DNA of 64,000 bases from Qipengyuania sp. HL-TH1 (lineage in GTDB: Bacteria > Pseudomonadota > Alphaproteobacteria > Sphingomonadales > Sphingomonadaceae), in contig NZ_CP142675.1 of NCBI RefSeq assembly GCF_036365825.1, positions 124,001 to 188,000 of the forward strand, given 5' to 3'. Position 1 is the first letter of the stretch. Each line of letters opens with the position of its first letter. A program made the translations under genes and the position numbers. A model generated the notes under the pieces. It had not been told where the DNA came from and made no database searches. It saw only the letters and a list, made by a program, of their open reading frames with translations. Positions 25,343-34,610 of this stretch are shown piece after piece.

Positions 25343-27433
25343 ATGCTGCGCCAGTACGAACTCGTTGAGCGGGTCAAGGAATACGATCCCGACGCCGACG
25401 AGGCGATGCTCAACCGCGCCTATGTCTATACCGTGCAGAAGCACGGCACGCAGACCCGCGCCAGCGGCGATCCCTATTTCAGCCATCCGGTCGAAGTCGC
25501 CGGCCTGATGACCGATCTCAAGCTCGACCAGGAAACCATCGCCACCGCGCTGCTCCACGATACGGTCGAAGATACGCTGGCGACGATCGACGATATCGAG
25601 AAGCACTTCGGCAAGGATGTCGCGCGGCTGGTCGACGGGGTGACCAAGCTGTCGAAGATCGAGCAGATGCCCGAGAACGAGCGCGCGGCGGAAAACCTGC
25701 GCAAGTTCCTGCTGGCGATGAGCGAGGATATCCGCGTGCTGCTGGTCAAGCTGGGCGACCGGCTGCACAACATGCGCACGCTGCACTTCATCAAGAAGCC
25801 CGAGAAGCGCCAGCGGATCGCGCGCGAGACGATGGATATCTACGCCCCGCTGGCCGAGCGCATCGGGCTGTATGAATATATGCGCGAAATGCAGATGCTC
25901 GCCTTCGAGCAGATCGAGCCGGAAGCATACGAGACGATCACGCAGCGGCTCAATCAGATCCACAGCGAGGACGGCGGCCAGGTCGACGCCATCGCGCTCG
26001 ACATGAAGCACGCGCTGCTCGAGGCGGGGATCACCAGCGAGGTTTCGGGGCGTGAAAAGCACCCCTATTCGATCTGGCGCAAGATGGCCGAACGCCATGT
26101 CTCGTTCGAACAGGTCACCGACATCATGGCCTTCCGCATCATCTGCGAAGATGTGGCCGACTGCTACCGCGCGCTGGGGGTGCTGCATACGACATGGCAG
26201 TTCCTGCCGGGCAAGTTCAAGGACTACATCTCGACGCCGAAGAACAACGGCTACCGCTCGCTCCACACCTCGCTGATCTACGGCAAGTCGATGCGTGTCG
26301 AAGTGCAGATCCGCACGCGCGAAATGCACCGTGTGAATGAATTCGGCTTTGCCGCGCACTGGGCCTACAAGCAGGATGAACGGCCTGACGGGCAGGTCGG
26401 CTGGCTGCGCGATTTGATCGAGATCGTCGACGCGAGCCACGATCCCGAAGAGCTGCTCGAACACACGCGCCTGGCGATCTACCAGGATCGGATCTTCGCC
26501 TTCACTCCCAAGGGCGCGCTGTTCCAGCTGCCCAAGGGGGCGACCCCGGTCGATTTCGCCTTTGCCGTGCACACCGACCTCGGCGCGCAGACGGTGGGCG
26601 CGAAGATCAACGGGCGGCACATGCCGCTGCGTACGCAGCTCAACAATGGCGACGTGGTCGAGATCATCAAGAGCGACAATGCCGATCCGCAATTGAGCTG
26701 GCTGGGCTTCGTCGTGACCGGCAAGGCGCGTGCCTCCATTCGCCGCGCCGTCCGACTCAAGGAACGCGCCGAAGTGGCGGAGATCGGGCAGAAGCTGTTC
26801 GACGAAATCGCGCTGCGTGTGCCCGCCAAGGTCGGCAAAAAGGCACTGCGCGAAGCCTTGAAACGGCTGGAGATGGAAGAGGACGAGGACCTCTTTTACG
26901 CCATCGGTGCGGCCAAGATCGAGGATCGCGCGGTCATGGAAGCACTGGTCCCCGGCTGCACCGCCGAGCTCGAAAACGAGCCCGACTGGGCCAAGAGCGG
27001 CAAGGCGCTGTCGATCCGCGGGCTGACCCCGGGGGTCGGCTTCCAGCTCGCCGAATGCTGCCACCCGGTTCCTGGCGACCGGATCGTGGGCCTGCGCAAG
27101 CCCGGCGAAGGCGTCGAGGTCCATACGATCGACTGCAACCACCTCGCCAGCGGGATCGACAGCGACTGGCTCGACCTGTCGTGGGGCAAACGCTCGCGCG
27201 GCGCGGTCGGGCGGCTACGCGTCACGCTCTACGACCGGCCCGGAACGCTGGCCGAAATGGCAGGCATCTTCGCGCAGAACCACGTCAATGTGACCAGCCT
27301 CGAGCAGACCCAGCTCGACCATCCCTTCACCACTTACGAAATCGACCTCGAAGTGCAGGACGTGCCGCATCTTACCCGCATTCTCAGCGCGCTGCGGGCC
27401 AGCGATTCGATCGCGCAGGCCGAACGCGTATGA
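25343..27433 (+). CDS. rsh: Bifunctional (p)ppGpp synthetase/hydrolase (RelA/SpoT homologue)
   Basis: 696 residues. Order: HD hydrolase domain (about 20-180, HD at LLHDTVEDT, His72-Asp73), RelA/SpoT synthetase (about 235-350, GREKHPYSIWRKM), TGS (about 385-445) and C-terminal ACT (about 620-695, RLRVTLYDRPGTLAEMAGIFA). Both catalytic halves look intact, so it can make and degrade the stringent alarmone, as the single long Rsh of most alphaproteobacteria. I favour the ATG at 25343 (MLRQYELVERV) by family; a GTG at 25319 in frame is possible. Overlaps the next gene as ATGA. Confidence 0.94.
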   Translation: MLRQYELVERVKEYDPDADEAMLNRAYVYTVQKHGTQTRASGDPYFSHPVEVAGLMTDLKLDQETIATALLHDTVEDTLATIDDIEKHFGKDVARLVDGVTKLSKIEQMPENERAAENLRKFLLAMSEDIRVLLVKLGDRLHNMRTLHFIKKPEKRQRIARETMDIYAPLAERIGLYEYMREMQMLAFEQIEPEAYETITQRLNQIHSEDGGQVDAIALDMKHALLEAGITSEVSGREKHPYSIWRKMAERHVSFEQVTDIMAFRIICEDVADCYRALGVLHTTWQFLPGKFKDYISTPKNNGYRSLHTSLIYGKSMRVEVQIRTREMHRVNEFGFAAHWAYKQDERPDGQVGWLRDLIEIVDASHDPEELLEHTRLAIYQDRIFAFTPKGALFQLPKGATPVDFAFAVHTDLGAQTVGAKINGRHMPLRTQLNNGDVVEIIKSDNADPQLSWLGFVVTGKARASIRRAVRLKERAEVAEIGQKLFDEIALRVPAKVGKKALREALKRLEMEEDEDLFYAIGAAKIEDRAVMEALVPGCTAELENEPDWAKSGKALSIRGLTPGVGFQLAECCHPVPGDRIVGLRKPGEGVEVHTIDCNHLASGIDSDWLDLSWGKRSRGAVGRLRVTLYDRPGTLAEMAGIFAQNHVNVTSLEQTQLDHPFTTYEIDLEVQDVPHLTRILSALRASDSIAQAERV

Positions 27434-27795
27434 CCGGCGTGCTGGGCATCGACCATGTCCAGCTAGCCATGCCGCATGGCGGGGAACCGCATGCGCGGCG
27501 CTTCTGGGTCGATCTCATGGGGCTGGAAGAGGTCGCCAAGCCCGCGCAGCTCGCGGTCAATGGCGGTTGCTGGTTCGAAAGCGGCCAGGTGGCGATCCAT
27601 TGCGGGGTGGAGGATGCCTTCCTGCCCGCGCGCCGCGCACACCCCGCGCTCATCGTCGGCGACCTCGCCGCGCTGGTCGCGCGGCTGGGCGAAGCGGGTA
27701 TCCGCTTCAAACCGGGCAAGCCGTTCGAAGGCTATGTGCGCGGGGATATCGCCGATCCCTTCGGCAATCGCATCGAATTGATGCAGCGGGTCTAG
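27430..27795 (+). CDS. VOC-superfamily (glyoxalase/dioxygenase fold) protein
   Basis: 121 residues, starting GVLGIDHVQLAMP and ending GDIADPFGNRIELMQ, the paired beta-alpha-beta modules of the vicinal oxygen chelate fold. Metal ligands could be His8-type (IDHVQ) and Glu near the end (NRIELMQ). The reaction is unknown; members include glyoxalases, ring-cleavage dioxygenases and resistance proteins. Translationally coupled to rsh (ATGA). Its stop overlaps the convergent DUF1905 gene by 4 bp. Confidence 0.85.
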   Translation: MTGVLGIDHVQLAMPHGGEPHARRFWVDLMGLEEVAKPAQLAVNGGCWFESGQVAIHCGVEDAFLPARRAHPALIVGDLAALVARLGEAGIRFKPGKPFEGYVRGDIADPFGNRIELMQRV

Positions 27796-28109
27796 AGCGG
27801 GCGCAGCGTCACCGCGACCGGGTCACCCTCGGCAATCCCTGTCGCTTTGCGCACCGCAGCCTTGACCGGCAGCAGCCAGCCGCCTTTGTCGCGCGGGAAA
27901 CACGATGTCTGCCATACGGTTGCGCCGATGCGCGCCTCGACCTTGAGCGAGCGGAAACCGCGCTGGCCGCCCAGCTCGAGCCGCCGCATCGCTTCGGTCG
28001 CCGACAGCTCCTCGCCTTGATCGCCGTCGATGGTCGCGAAAAACCAGCTGACGCCGTTCTTCGCGGTCCAGCGCCACAAGGGCGCGACTACGGAGACGCT
28101 TTCGCTCAA
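27792..28109 (-). CDS. DUF1905 domain protein
   Basis: 105 residues. The whole protein matches the DUF1905 layout: APLWRW...GVSWFFATI at the N-terminus, GFRSLKVEARIGATVWQTSCFP in the middle and GWLLPVKAAVRKATGIAEGDPVAVTL at the end. No enzymatic residues are evident and the function is unknown. The start appears to be TTG at 28109, overlapping the stop of the cyclophilin gene, so it is probably translationally coupled. Confidence 0.8.
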   Translation of the reverse strand: MSESVSVVAPLWRWTAKNGVSWFFATIDGDQGEELSATEAMRRLELGGQRGFRSLKVEARIGATVWQTSCFPRDKGGWLLPVKAAVRKATGIAEGDPVAVTLRPL

Positions 28110-29128
28110 TCGGCCCCCCGGCGCACGGGGACGGGTATGTTGCAGATGTCCGCCCCGCCTGCCGGATGGATGAAGAACGGATCGCGGCGATTGGCACGCG
28201 CATCGGCATAGCGCGCGAAGGCCTCGCTCTCGGTCGAGAGGAATTCGAAAGCGGGGCGTGTTTGTTGGCCTACCGCTTCGCTGCTTGATGCCGGGTCGCC
28301 CTCGGGCAAATCGCTGGCAACGCGCACGGAGAGGATTGGCGTGCGTTTGTCCGCTTCCTCGGCAGTGTAAAAGCCCAGCGCGCCCGAACCGCGAGGCAGC
28401 GAAGACAAGTGCTCCATCCCTTCGACCACGCGCCCGACCAGCGCGATGTTGCGGTCAAGGTGGCGCGGTGCGTGGCCGATCACGGTGTAGAGCTCGGCGC
28501 CGCTGCCGGTGTCGGGCGAGTATCCGCGGCCTACCCCGACCATGCCGTAGCAATGGACAGGCCAGCGTCGCAGAACTTTGCCCTTTTCGGCAATCTCGAT
28601 ACCGATGGGCCACCCCTCGCTAAAGCTTGCGCTGTCAGCATAACTGTCAACGAGATCGTGTTTCGGATGCCGAAGCACGATCGTGTCTTTATCGGATTCT
28701 ACCACACGGGCCGAGTCGACATAGTCGCCTTCTGACATGGTCCGGAGACCTTCCGGCAGCGGTTTCGCCGCTCCCTCCGCCTCGGGATTGTCGTAATTGG
28801 GATCGCCCCACTGGACCACGTAATTGTCCTGCACCCGGTTGACGGTGATGCCGTCGTACCACCCGGCGCGCGCGAGTGTGCGGATGTTTTCGACCCAGCC
28901 CTGGCTGAAGGGCGCGAGCATCAGCTGGATCACCACCTCGCGCTCGGTGCCGTCTGCGGCGGGGGCAAGCGTCATCACCAGCAGGTCTTCGGGCGCAATC
29001 GCGACCCATTCTTCGCGCGCGGCCTCCTCCACGATTTGATTGGGAGAGGGCGCGGCTGTTTCCTCTTGCGCCATTACGGGTGAACCCAGCGCAAGCAGCG
29101 CGGCGACAGGGAGAAGCGATCTGGTCAT
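28106..29128 (-). CDS. Exported cyclophilin-type peptidyl-prolyl isomerase
   Basis: 340 residues with a signal peptide ([21 protein letters not shown]). The cyclophilin-like domain runs from about 60 to 265: [45 protein letters not shown] and [20 protein letters not shown] match the family core. It probably catalyses proline isomerisation of envelope proteins. A long insertion in the middle (about 150-200) is typical of the alphaproteobacterial version. The ATG at 29128 fits the signal; an ATG at 29155 is possible. Confidence 0.85.
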   Translation of the reverse strand: MTRSLLPVAALLALGSPVMAQEETAAPSPNQIVEEAAREEWVAIAPEDLLVMTLAPAADGTEREVVIQLMLAPFSQGWVENIRTLARAGWYDGITVNRVQDNYVVQWGDPNYDNPEAEGAAKPLPEGLRTMSEGDYVDSARVVESDKDTIVLRHPKHDLVDSYADSASFSEGWPIGIEIAEKGKVLRRWPVHCYGMVGVGRGYSPDTGSGAELYTVIGHAPRHLDRNIALVGRVVEGMEHLSSLPRGSGALGFYTAEEADKRTPILSVRVASDLPEGDPASSSEAVGQQTRPAFEFLSTESEAFARYADARANRRDPFFIHPAGGADICNIPVPVRRGAD

Positions 29129-29162
29129 GGAAGAAGGGGTGCCACCCGCCCGCATAAAACAA

Positions 29163-29201
29163 AAGCCCCCTCTCGCACATTGAAGGGGCGGGAGGGGGCT
29201 T
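29163..29201 (-). terminator. Intrinsic-terminator-like hairpin upstream of the cyclophilin gene
   Basis: AAGCCCCCTC (29163-29172) pairs with GAGGGGGCTT (29192-29201), a 10-bp stem. On the minus strand the stem is followed by TTTGTTTT, a convincing U tract. No minus-strand gene lies upstream for several kb, so it may be a leader attenuator of the cyclophilin gene or the end of an unannotated small RNA from 29202-29430. Confidence 0.6.
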
Positions 29202-29437
29202 CGAGACGGTGTTCGCAGGGGATGCCTGATCCGCGCAGCACCGTCGTTGAACCGGCTTGTACCACGAAAAACGCCTGCCCGACCATCCCGGTTCCGCAGC
29301 GGCTTGCGATTCCCCCGCAGCGCCGCTAGACGCGCGCCTTCTTGTCAGCCCAATCGCTTCACGGTTTGAGCGCTGGGGCGGGTTCTCCGGATCGCGGTCT
29401 CGAGGAACGCGAAACGCGGTGGGCCGGACGGGAATGC

Positions 29438-29528
29438 GGAGCAGTGGCCGAGTGGTCGAAGGCGCACGCCTGGAAAGTGTGTATACGGTAACCCCGTATC
29501 GAGGGTTCGAATCCCTCCTGCTCCGCCA
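29438..29528 (+). tRNA. tRNA-Ser (anticodon GGA)
   Basis: 91-nt cloverleaf. Acceptor GGAGCAG pairs with CTGCTCC, discriminator G and encoded CCA at 29526-29528. The anticodon loop CTGGAAA (29470-29476) has anticodon GGA at 29472-29474. A long variable arm (TATACGGTAACCCCGTATC region) is typical of class II serine tRNAs, and the T arm is GAGGGTTCGAATCCCTC. It reads UCC and UCU. Confidence 0.97.
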
Positions 29529-29749
29529 TTTGCTTTTGCTCGGGCAGCGTTGACGGACAAGACGGCGCGCGCGACCTTTTCTTCGCCGGCCCGAACAGCG
29601 CCAAACCGCCGTACCAGACGGTGAGCACTACATGACGCTGCAAGACCTCCCAACCGTGGAAAGCCGGTGTTGGCCTCGGCAGTAGATGACCTTTCTGATC
29701 TGCTGCGAAAGCCTCCATCGTCCTGTCATGTTGCTGCTCCCGCGTGGTC

Positions 29750-29761
29750 AGACTAACGTCG
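29750..29761. promoter_or_regulatory. Candidate acetate-regulon operator (AGAC-N4-GTC)
   Basis: AGACTAACGTCG lies 38 bp before the DUF294 gene. It shares the AGAC-N4-GTC frame with sites at 32341 and 40576, each in the promoter region of a unit of the acetate block. It is a candidate binding site for the CrbR-like regulator encoded at 37946-38581. Confidence 0.4.
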
Positions 29762-29798
29762 ACACGCCAAATGGCGCCAGTCGTGCTATCCTGGCTCG

Positions 29799-31661
29799 AT
29801 GGTCAGCGAGCTGAGCGATATCCGGTCTTTTCTCGAGCACACGGCCCCGTTCGACGCACTCGACCGCGACACGCTGGTCTCTGCCGTACGCCGGGTGACG
29901 GTTCGGTACTACCGCTCCGGCGAGGAAATCCTGGCGAGCGGCGGGCACAATGAGCATCTTTATGTCGTGCGTTCGGGATCGGTCGAACTGCGGCTTGCGG
30001 GAGACGATCTGACGGCGCATCTCGATGCGGGAAGCTGCTTTGCCTTTCCCTCGCTGCTGCGCGGGGGCGAGGTGCGCAATACGACCGTCGCGCTGGAGGA
30101 TACGCTCGCCTATCTCTTGCCGGGGGATTTGTTTCGCGAGCTGCGCCAGAAATCGACCGCCTTTCGCGACTTCTTTGCCGAAAACGAGAGCGCGCGCATC
30201 CGCAATGCCGTGCGCGACCTGAAGAGCAGGCACTCCAGCCTGCTCGGACAGCGCAGTATCCGGGAACTCCTCACGCATCGCCGACCGGTCTCGTGCAATC
30301 CGAATACGCTTGTTTCCGATGCCGCCACGCTGATGAGCCACCATGATGTGAGCACGCTGGCGATTTGCGCAAACGACAAGCTCGTCGGGATCTTCACCGA
30401 CAAGGACCTGCGCAACCGGGTGGTCGCGACGGGGCGCAGTTTCGATACGCCTATCAGTGCCGTCATGACCCCGGCGCCATGTACGCTGCCCGAAAGTGCG
30501 AATATCTCGGAGGCCATGGCGATGATGGCCGCTGGCGGGTTTCGCCATATACCCCTGCTTGGTCCGGACGGGGAGTTGTTCGCCATCTTGAGCGCGACCG
30601 ACATCCTGGCCCACCTCGGCGACAGCGCGATCGACACGGGCATGCTTGTCGCACGAGCGGCAACGCCGGAGGCGCTGGTCGCTGCGGCCGAGCGCATACC
30701 CGAGGGTTTTACGCGGATGGATGCGGGCGGCTTTCATGCCGAGCACACCATGCGCTTCACCTCCGCACTCGGCGAAGCAGTGCATCGCCGAGCGGCAGAG
30801 CTGGCGGAGGCAGAACTCGGCCCGCCGCCCGTCCCCTATGCGCTGATGGTCTTCGGTTCGCTTGCGAGGGGCGAACAATTGGTCGGGTCCGACCAGGACA
30901 ATGGCCTGGTGATCGACGACCGGGTCGATGCGGCCGGCCGGGCCTATTTCGAAGCGCTGGGCACGCGCATTTCCGATACGCTGCACCAGGCGGGCTTCGT
31001 CTACTGCAATGGCGGCATCATGGCTCGCAATGCCGACCAGCGGCTGACCTTGGGTGAATGGCAATCGCGTTACGACGACTGGATCGACAATCCCGACGAG
31101 GACAAGATCCTGCGCGCGACGATCTTCTTCGACATGCGCGTGGTCCACGGCAGGCTCGAGGTGGAACGCGACTTGCGGGGCTACGTCCTCGAGAAAGTCG
31201 CGAGCAACCGCCTGTTCCTGAGCTACCTCGCGCGCGATGCGCAGCGCAGCCGCATTCCGCTCGGCATCTTCCGCAATCTCGTGCTGGAAAAAACCGCCGA
31301 CGGCACCAAGGGCTTCGATGCCAAGGCACAGGCCATCCTGCCGTTGATCGCGATCGCGCGCACCTTCGCCCTGTCCGAAGGCATATCCGCGGTCGGCACG
31401 CTCGAAAGGCTCGCCGCGCTGGCCGCAGCGGGGCGGATGGCGAAGGGCGATGCGGAAAGTCTCAAGGATGCGTTTCTGCTCGTCAACGAGCTGCGGATTG
31501 CGCATCAGGCAGCGCAGCTTCGCCGGGCCAAAGCGCCGGACAATGTCATCGACCCCGCCTCGCTCTCTCCGCTCGAGCGGGACTATCTCAAGGATGCCTT
31601 CTCGGTAATTCGCGGCGGGCTGGAATCGCTCAAACGCAATTTGGCGGGCGGCATTGCGTGA
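29799..31661 (+). CDS. DUF294 nucleotidyltransferase-like protein with cNMP-binding and CBS domains
   Basis: 620 residues. Order: cyclic-nucleotide-binding-like domain (about 5-125), paired CBS domains (about 150-270), DUF294 nucleotidyltransferase-like domain with MVFGSLARGEQLVGSDQDNG (about 345-370, the GS...D.D pattern) and the DUF294 C-terminal substrate-binding domain. The family resembles GlnD-type nucleotidyltransferases and is regularly found before a DUF4212/SLC5 acetate symporter pair, so a role in sensing energy state and adjusting acetate transport is likely but unproved. The stop overlaps the exonuclease gene. Confidence 0.88.
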   Translation: MVSELSDIRSFLEHTAPFDALDRDTLVSAVRRVTVRYYRSGEEILASGGHNEHLYVVRSGSVELRLAGDDLTAHLDAGSCFAFPSLLRGGEVRNTTVALEDTLAYLLPGDLFRELRQKSTAFRDFFAENESARIRNAVRDLKSRHSSLLGQRSIRELLTHRRPVSCNPNTLVSDAATLMSHHDVSTLAICANDKLVGIFTDKDLRNRVVATGRSFDTPISAVMTPAPCTLPESANISEAMAMMAAGGFRHIPLLGPDGELFAILSATDILAHLGDSAIDTGMLVARAATPEALVAAAERIPEGFTRMDAGGFHAEHTMRFTSALGEAVHRRAAELAEAELGPPPVPYALMVFGSLARGEQLVGSDQDNGLVIDDRVDAAGRAYFEALGTRISDTLHQAGFVYCNGGIMARNADQRLTLGEWQSRYDDWIDNPDEDKILRATIFFDMRVVHGRLEVERDLRGYVLEKVASNRLFLSYLARDAQRSRIPLGIFRNLVLEKTADGTKGFDAKAQAILPLIAIARTFALSEGISAVGTLERLAALAAAGRMAKGDAESLKDAFLLVNELRIAHQAAQLRRAKAPDNVIDPASLSPLERDYLKDAFSVIRGGLESLKRNLAGGIA

Positions 31662-32328
31662 GGCGCTGCGGTCGTGGCGCTTCGCGCGCGGGCTCAAAGC
31701 CTGCGCGGCCAAGGGCGATCCGCTGCTCGCGCATTATGCGCAGGCCGACTGGCCCGGTGCGGACACGCCCATCGGCGATGCATCCTTGCTCGCGCTCGAT
31801 TTCGAGCTCGATGGTCTCGCAGGCAACGCGCATGTGCTGCAGGCTGGCTGGCTGACGTTTGACGCGCGCGGGATCGATCTCGGCACCGCGCGATCCTTCG
31901 ACGTCAAAAGCGTTCGCAGGCTCGATGACGATGCCGTCGCGGTCCACGGGATCGGCGAACAGCGGGCGCGGGCCGGGGATAGTCTGGGCAACGTCGTGGG
32001 CGAACTGGTCGGGGCGCTCGCGGGACGCGTCATGGTCGCGCATGGTGCGTCGATCGAACGCGAGGTGATCGTCCGCGTGACCCGGGTGCACTTCGGCATC
32101 GCGCTCCCGGTCCGGTCGATCTGCACGCTGGCGCTCGAGCGCAGGCTCAATCCCAACCTCGCCGGCAGCGGGGCATATCGTCTCGCTGCAACCCGCGCGC
32201 GGTACGGCCTGCCCGCTTACAGCCAGCACGATGCGCTGTCCGATGCGCTGGCAGCCGGCGAGTTGCTGCTGGCGCAGCTCTCGCGCATGCCCACGGACAC
32301 CCGCCTCGGCCGCCTGGAGGCGCTCTAG
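31654..32328 (+). CDS. 3'-5' exonuclease (DnaQ-like, DEDDh)
   Basis: 224 residues. The Exo I motif is LLALDFELDGL; Exo II lies around MVAHGASIEREVI, and Exo III around YSQHDALSDALAAGELL with the expected His and Asp. It resembles the proofreading subunit family but sits in the acetate block, as is common in proteobacteria, where its job is unclear. The start is a TTG overlapping the DUF294 stop by 8 bp, so it is coupled to that gene. Confidence 0.82.
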   Translation: MREALRSWRFARGLKACAAKGDPLLAHYAQADWPGADTPIGDASLLALDFELDGLAGNAHVLQAGWLTFDARGIDLGTARSFDVKSVRRLDDDAVAVHGIGEQRARAGDSLGNVVGELVGALAGRVMVAHGASIEREVIVRVTRVHFGIALPVRSICTLALERRLNPNLAGSGAYRLAATRARYGLPAYSQHDALSDALAAGELLLAQLSRMPTDTRLGRLEAL

Positions 32329-32340
32329 AGTCACCTCATT

Positions 32341-32352
32341 AGACTTTTGTCG
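32341..32352. promoter_or_regulatory. Candidate acetate-regulon operator (AGAC-N4-GTC)
   Basis: AGACTTTTGTCG is about 92 bp upstream of the DUF4212 start. It shares the frame AGAC-N4-GTC with the sites at 29750 and 40576. The gap 32329-32444 probably holds the promoter of the transporter pair. Confidence 0.35.
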
Positions 32353-32444
32353 CGCTCGCCGCGCGGGGCGGCGCGGCATAGCCTCCCTTCGCAAAGCTTC
32401 CCAATTCCTGGGCGCTTTGCACATTCGAAAGGGAGGGGGATTCC

Positions 32445-32723
32445 ATGTCCGACGAGAACGAAACCCATCAGACCAGCGAAGCGGAGGGCGCCTACTGGCG
32501 CGACAATATCCGCCTGCTGGTCACGCTGATGGCGATCTGGTTCGCCTGTTCATTCGGGGCCGGAATCCTGTTCCGCGACTTCCTCGACCAGTTCACGGTC
32601 GGCGGATATCCGCTCGGCTTCTGGTTCGCCCAGCAGGGCTCGATCTACATCTTCATTGCGCTGATCTTCTACTACGTCGTCAAGATGAGGAAGCTCGAGC
32701 GCAAATACGATCTCGACGATTGA
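32445..32723 (+). CDS. DUF4212 small membrane protein, partner of the SLC5 symporter
   Basis: 92 residues with two membrane helices (LLVTLMAIWFACSFGAGILF and YIFIALIFYYVVKMRK). DUF4212 proteins are regularly encoded directly before VC_2705-type sodium:solute symporters and are thought to be their small subunit. GGGAGGGGGAT precedes the ATG. 10 bp from the symporter gene. Confidence 0.92.
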   Translation: MSDENETHQTSEAEGAYWRDNIRLLVTLMAIWFACSFGAGILFRDFLDQFTVGGYPLGFWFAQQGSIYIFIALIFYYVVKMRKLERKYDLDD

Positions 32724-32733
32724 GGAGGGGACG

Positions 32734-34509
32734 ATGGACACGCAAACTCTGATCTATCTCTTCGTCGGCGCCAGCTTCGCCCTGTACATCGGCATCGCCC
32801 TGTGGAGCAGGGCGGGTTCGACGAAGGAATTCTACGTCGCCGGCGGCGGGGTCAACCCGGTCGTCAACGGAATGGCGACCGCAGCCGATTGGATGAGCGC
32901 GGCAAGCTTCATCTCGATGGCCGGTCTCATCGCTTTCCTCGGCTATGACGGGTCGGTCTACCTGATGGGCTGGACCGGCGGTTACGTCATGCTGGCGCTG
33001 CTGCTGGCACCATATCTGCGCAAGTTCGGCCAGTTTACCGTGCCCGATTTCATCGGCACGCGGTATTATTCCAACGCAGCGCGCGTGGTTGCGGTGATCT
33101 GCCTGATCTTCATCAGCTTCACTTACATCGCAGGCCAGATGCGCGGCGTGGGGATCGTGTTCTCGCGCTTCCTCGACGTGGACATCACCATGGGCGTGAT
33201 CATCGGGATGGGAATCGTCTTCATTTACGCCGTGCTCGGCGGGATGAAGGGCATCACCTATACGCAGGTCGCGCAATATTGCGTGCTCATCTTCGCCTAT
33301 ATGGTGCCGGCCTTCTTCCTCAGCTTCATGATCACCGGCAACCCGATCCCGCAATTCGGCCTGGGCAGCCAGATCAACGACGGGTCGGGGCTATACGTGC
33401 TCCAGAAACTCAATCTGGTGCTCACCGATCTCGGCTTCGGCGAATATACCGACGGGTCGAAGAGCATGGTGGATGTGTTCTGCATCACCCTGGCCCTGAT
33501 GGTCGGGACCGCGGGGCTACCGCATGTGATCGTGCGCTTCTTCACGGTCCCCAAGGCGTCCGACGCCCGCAAGTCGGCTGGTTGGGCGCTGGTGTTCATC
33601 GCCCTGCTCTACACCACCGCGCCTGCGGTGGGTGCCTTCGCCCGCCTCAACTTTATCGATACGGTGAACGAGACGAGCTATTCGGAAGCACCCGGGTGGT
33701 TCAAGAACTGGGAGCGTAACGACCTGATCGCCTTCCAGGACAAGAACGGCGACGGCGTGATGCAATATCGCAGCGGCGATGCCTTCGAAGGAGCCCCCGC
33801 CTTTGGCGAAGGCACCGGACCTTCGGGCGAGCGCGTGGTCACCAACGCACCCGTCGCCGACAGTGCGAACGAGGTCTATGTCGACCGCGACATCATGGTC
33901 CTCGCCAACCCGGAAATCGGCAATTTGCCGGGCTGGGTCATCGCGCTGGTCGCTGCCGGCGGGCTCGCTGCGGCGCTCTCGACCGCAGCCGGCCTGTTGC
34001 TGGTGATCTCCAGCTCGGTCAGCCACGATCTGCTCAAGTCGACGTTCAAGCCCGACATATCGGAGAAAGGCGAACTGCGTGCGGCACGTCTCGCGGCGAC
34101 CGCGGCGATCGTGGTTGCAGGCTATCTCGGCATCTACCCGCCAGGCTGGGTGGCACAGGTGGTGGCATTCGCCTTCGGCCTCGCCGCAGCCAGCCTGTTC
34201 CCCGCCATCTTCATGGGCATCTTCTCGAAACGGATGAACAAGGAAGGGGCGATTGCGGGCATGGTTACGGGTCTGGCCTTCACCTTCGGCTACATCTTCT
34301 ACTTCAAGCTGGCCAATCCGGCGGCGAATGTGGCGGAGAACTGGCTGTTCGGGATTTCGCCTGAAGGGATCGGCGTAGTCGGCATGGTGCTCAACTTCGG
34401 TGTCGCGATCGCGGTCTCGAGGATGACGGCGAGCCCGCCGGTGGAGATCCGCAAGCTGGTCGATTCGATCCGCGTGCCGCGCGGCGCCGGAGACGCCCAC
34501 GCACACTGA
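32734..34509 (+). CDS. Sodium:solute symporter of the SLC5 family (VC_2705 type, probable acetate/short-chain acid uptake)
   Basis: 591 residues with about 13 membrane helices. SLC5 features include EFYVAGGGVNPVVNGMATAADWMSAASFI and LGGMKGITYTQVAQY. A soluble insertion at about 310-385 contains DKNGDGVMQYRSGD, which resembles a calcium-binding EF loop. Members of this subfamily are linked to acetate or other monocarboxylate uptake; the placement beside CrbS/CrbR-like regulators and acs supports acetate. GAGGAGGGG precedes the start. Confidence 0.9.
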   Translation: MDTQTLIYLFVGASFALYIGIALWSRAGSTKEFYVAGGGVNPVVNGMATAADWMSAASFISMAGLIAFLGYDGSVYLMGWTGGYVMLALLLAPYLRKFGQFTVPDFIGTRYYSNAARVVAVICLIFISFTYIAGQMRGVGIVFSRFLDVDITMGVIIGMGIVFIYAVLGGMKGITYTQVAQYCVLIFAYMVPAFFLSFMITGNPIPQFGLGSQINDGSGLYVLQKLNLVLTDLGFGEYTDGSKSMVDVFCITLALMVGTAGLPHVIVRFFTVPKASDARKSAGWALVFIALLYTTAPAVGAFARLNFIDTVNETSYSEAPGWFKNWERNDLIAFQDKNGDGVMQYRSGDAFEGAPAFGEGTGPSGERVVTNAPVADSANEVYVDRDIMVLANPEIGNLPGWVIALVAAGGLAAALSTAAGLLLVISSSVSHDLLKSTFKPDISEKGELRAARLAATAAIVVAGYLGIYPPGWVAQVVAFAFGLAAASLFPAIFMGIFSKRMNKEGAIAGMVTGLAFTFGYIFYFKLANPAANVAENWLFGISPEGIGVVGMVLNFGVAIAVSRMTASPPVEIRKLVDSIRVPRGAGDAHAH

Positions 34510-34532
34510 CGGCCATCGGGCCGGTCGCAGGG

Positions 34533-34562
34533 AAGGGCGGTGCTGCCGGCGCCGCCCTTTCT
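34533..34562 (+). terminator. Terminator after the symporter gene
   Basis: AAGGGCGG (34533-34540) pairs with CCGCCCTT (34552-34559), followed by TCTT. It separates the symporter from the kinase gene, which probably has its own promoter or receives only read-through. Confidence 0.7.
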
Positions 34563-34610
34563 TGCATGAAGCGCCAGTTGCGATAGTCTGGCACGCGGAG
34601 GGAGACAGCC

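Noticed and set aside
29438..29528. tRNA-Ser as an integration site for a mobile element
   Set aside because: No integrase, no direct repeat of the tRNA 3' end noticed, and the flanking genes are a normal chromosomal acetate block.
29345..29718. Minus-strand frames across tRNA-Ser (QEGFEPSIRGYRIH pattern)
   Set aside because: This peptide pattern is the well-known artefact of translating the antisense of a serine tRNA; not a gene.
24962..31712. Very long antisense frames opposite rsh and the DUF294 gene (up to 726 codons)
   Set aside because: Codon-position shadows of strongly coding high-GC genes on the other strand; the plus-strand products match known families end to end.
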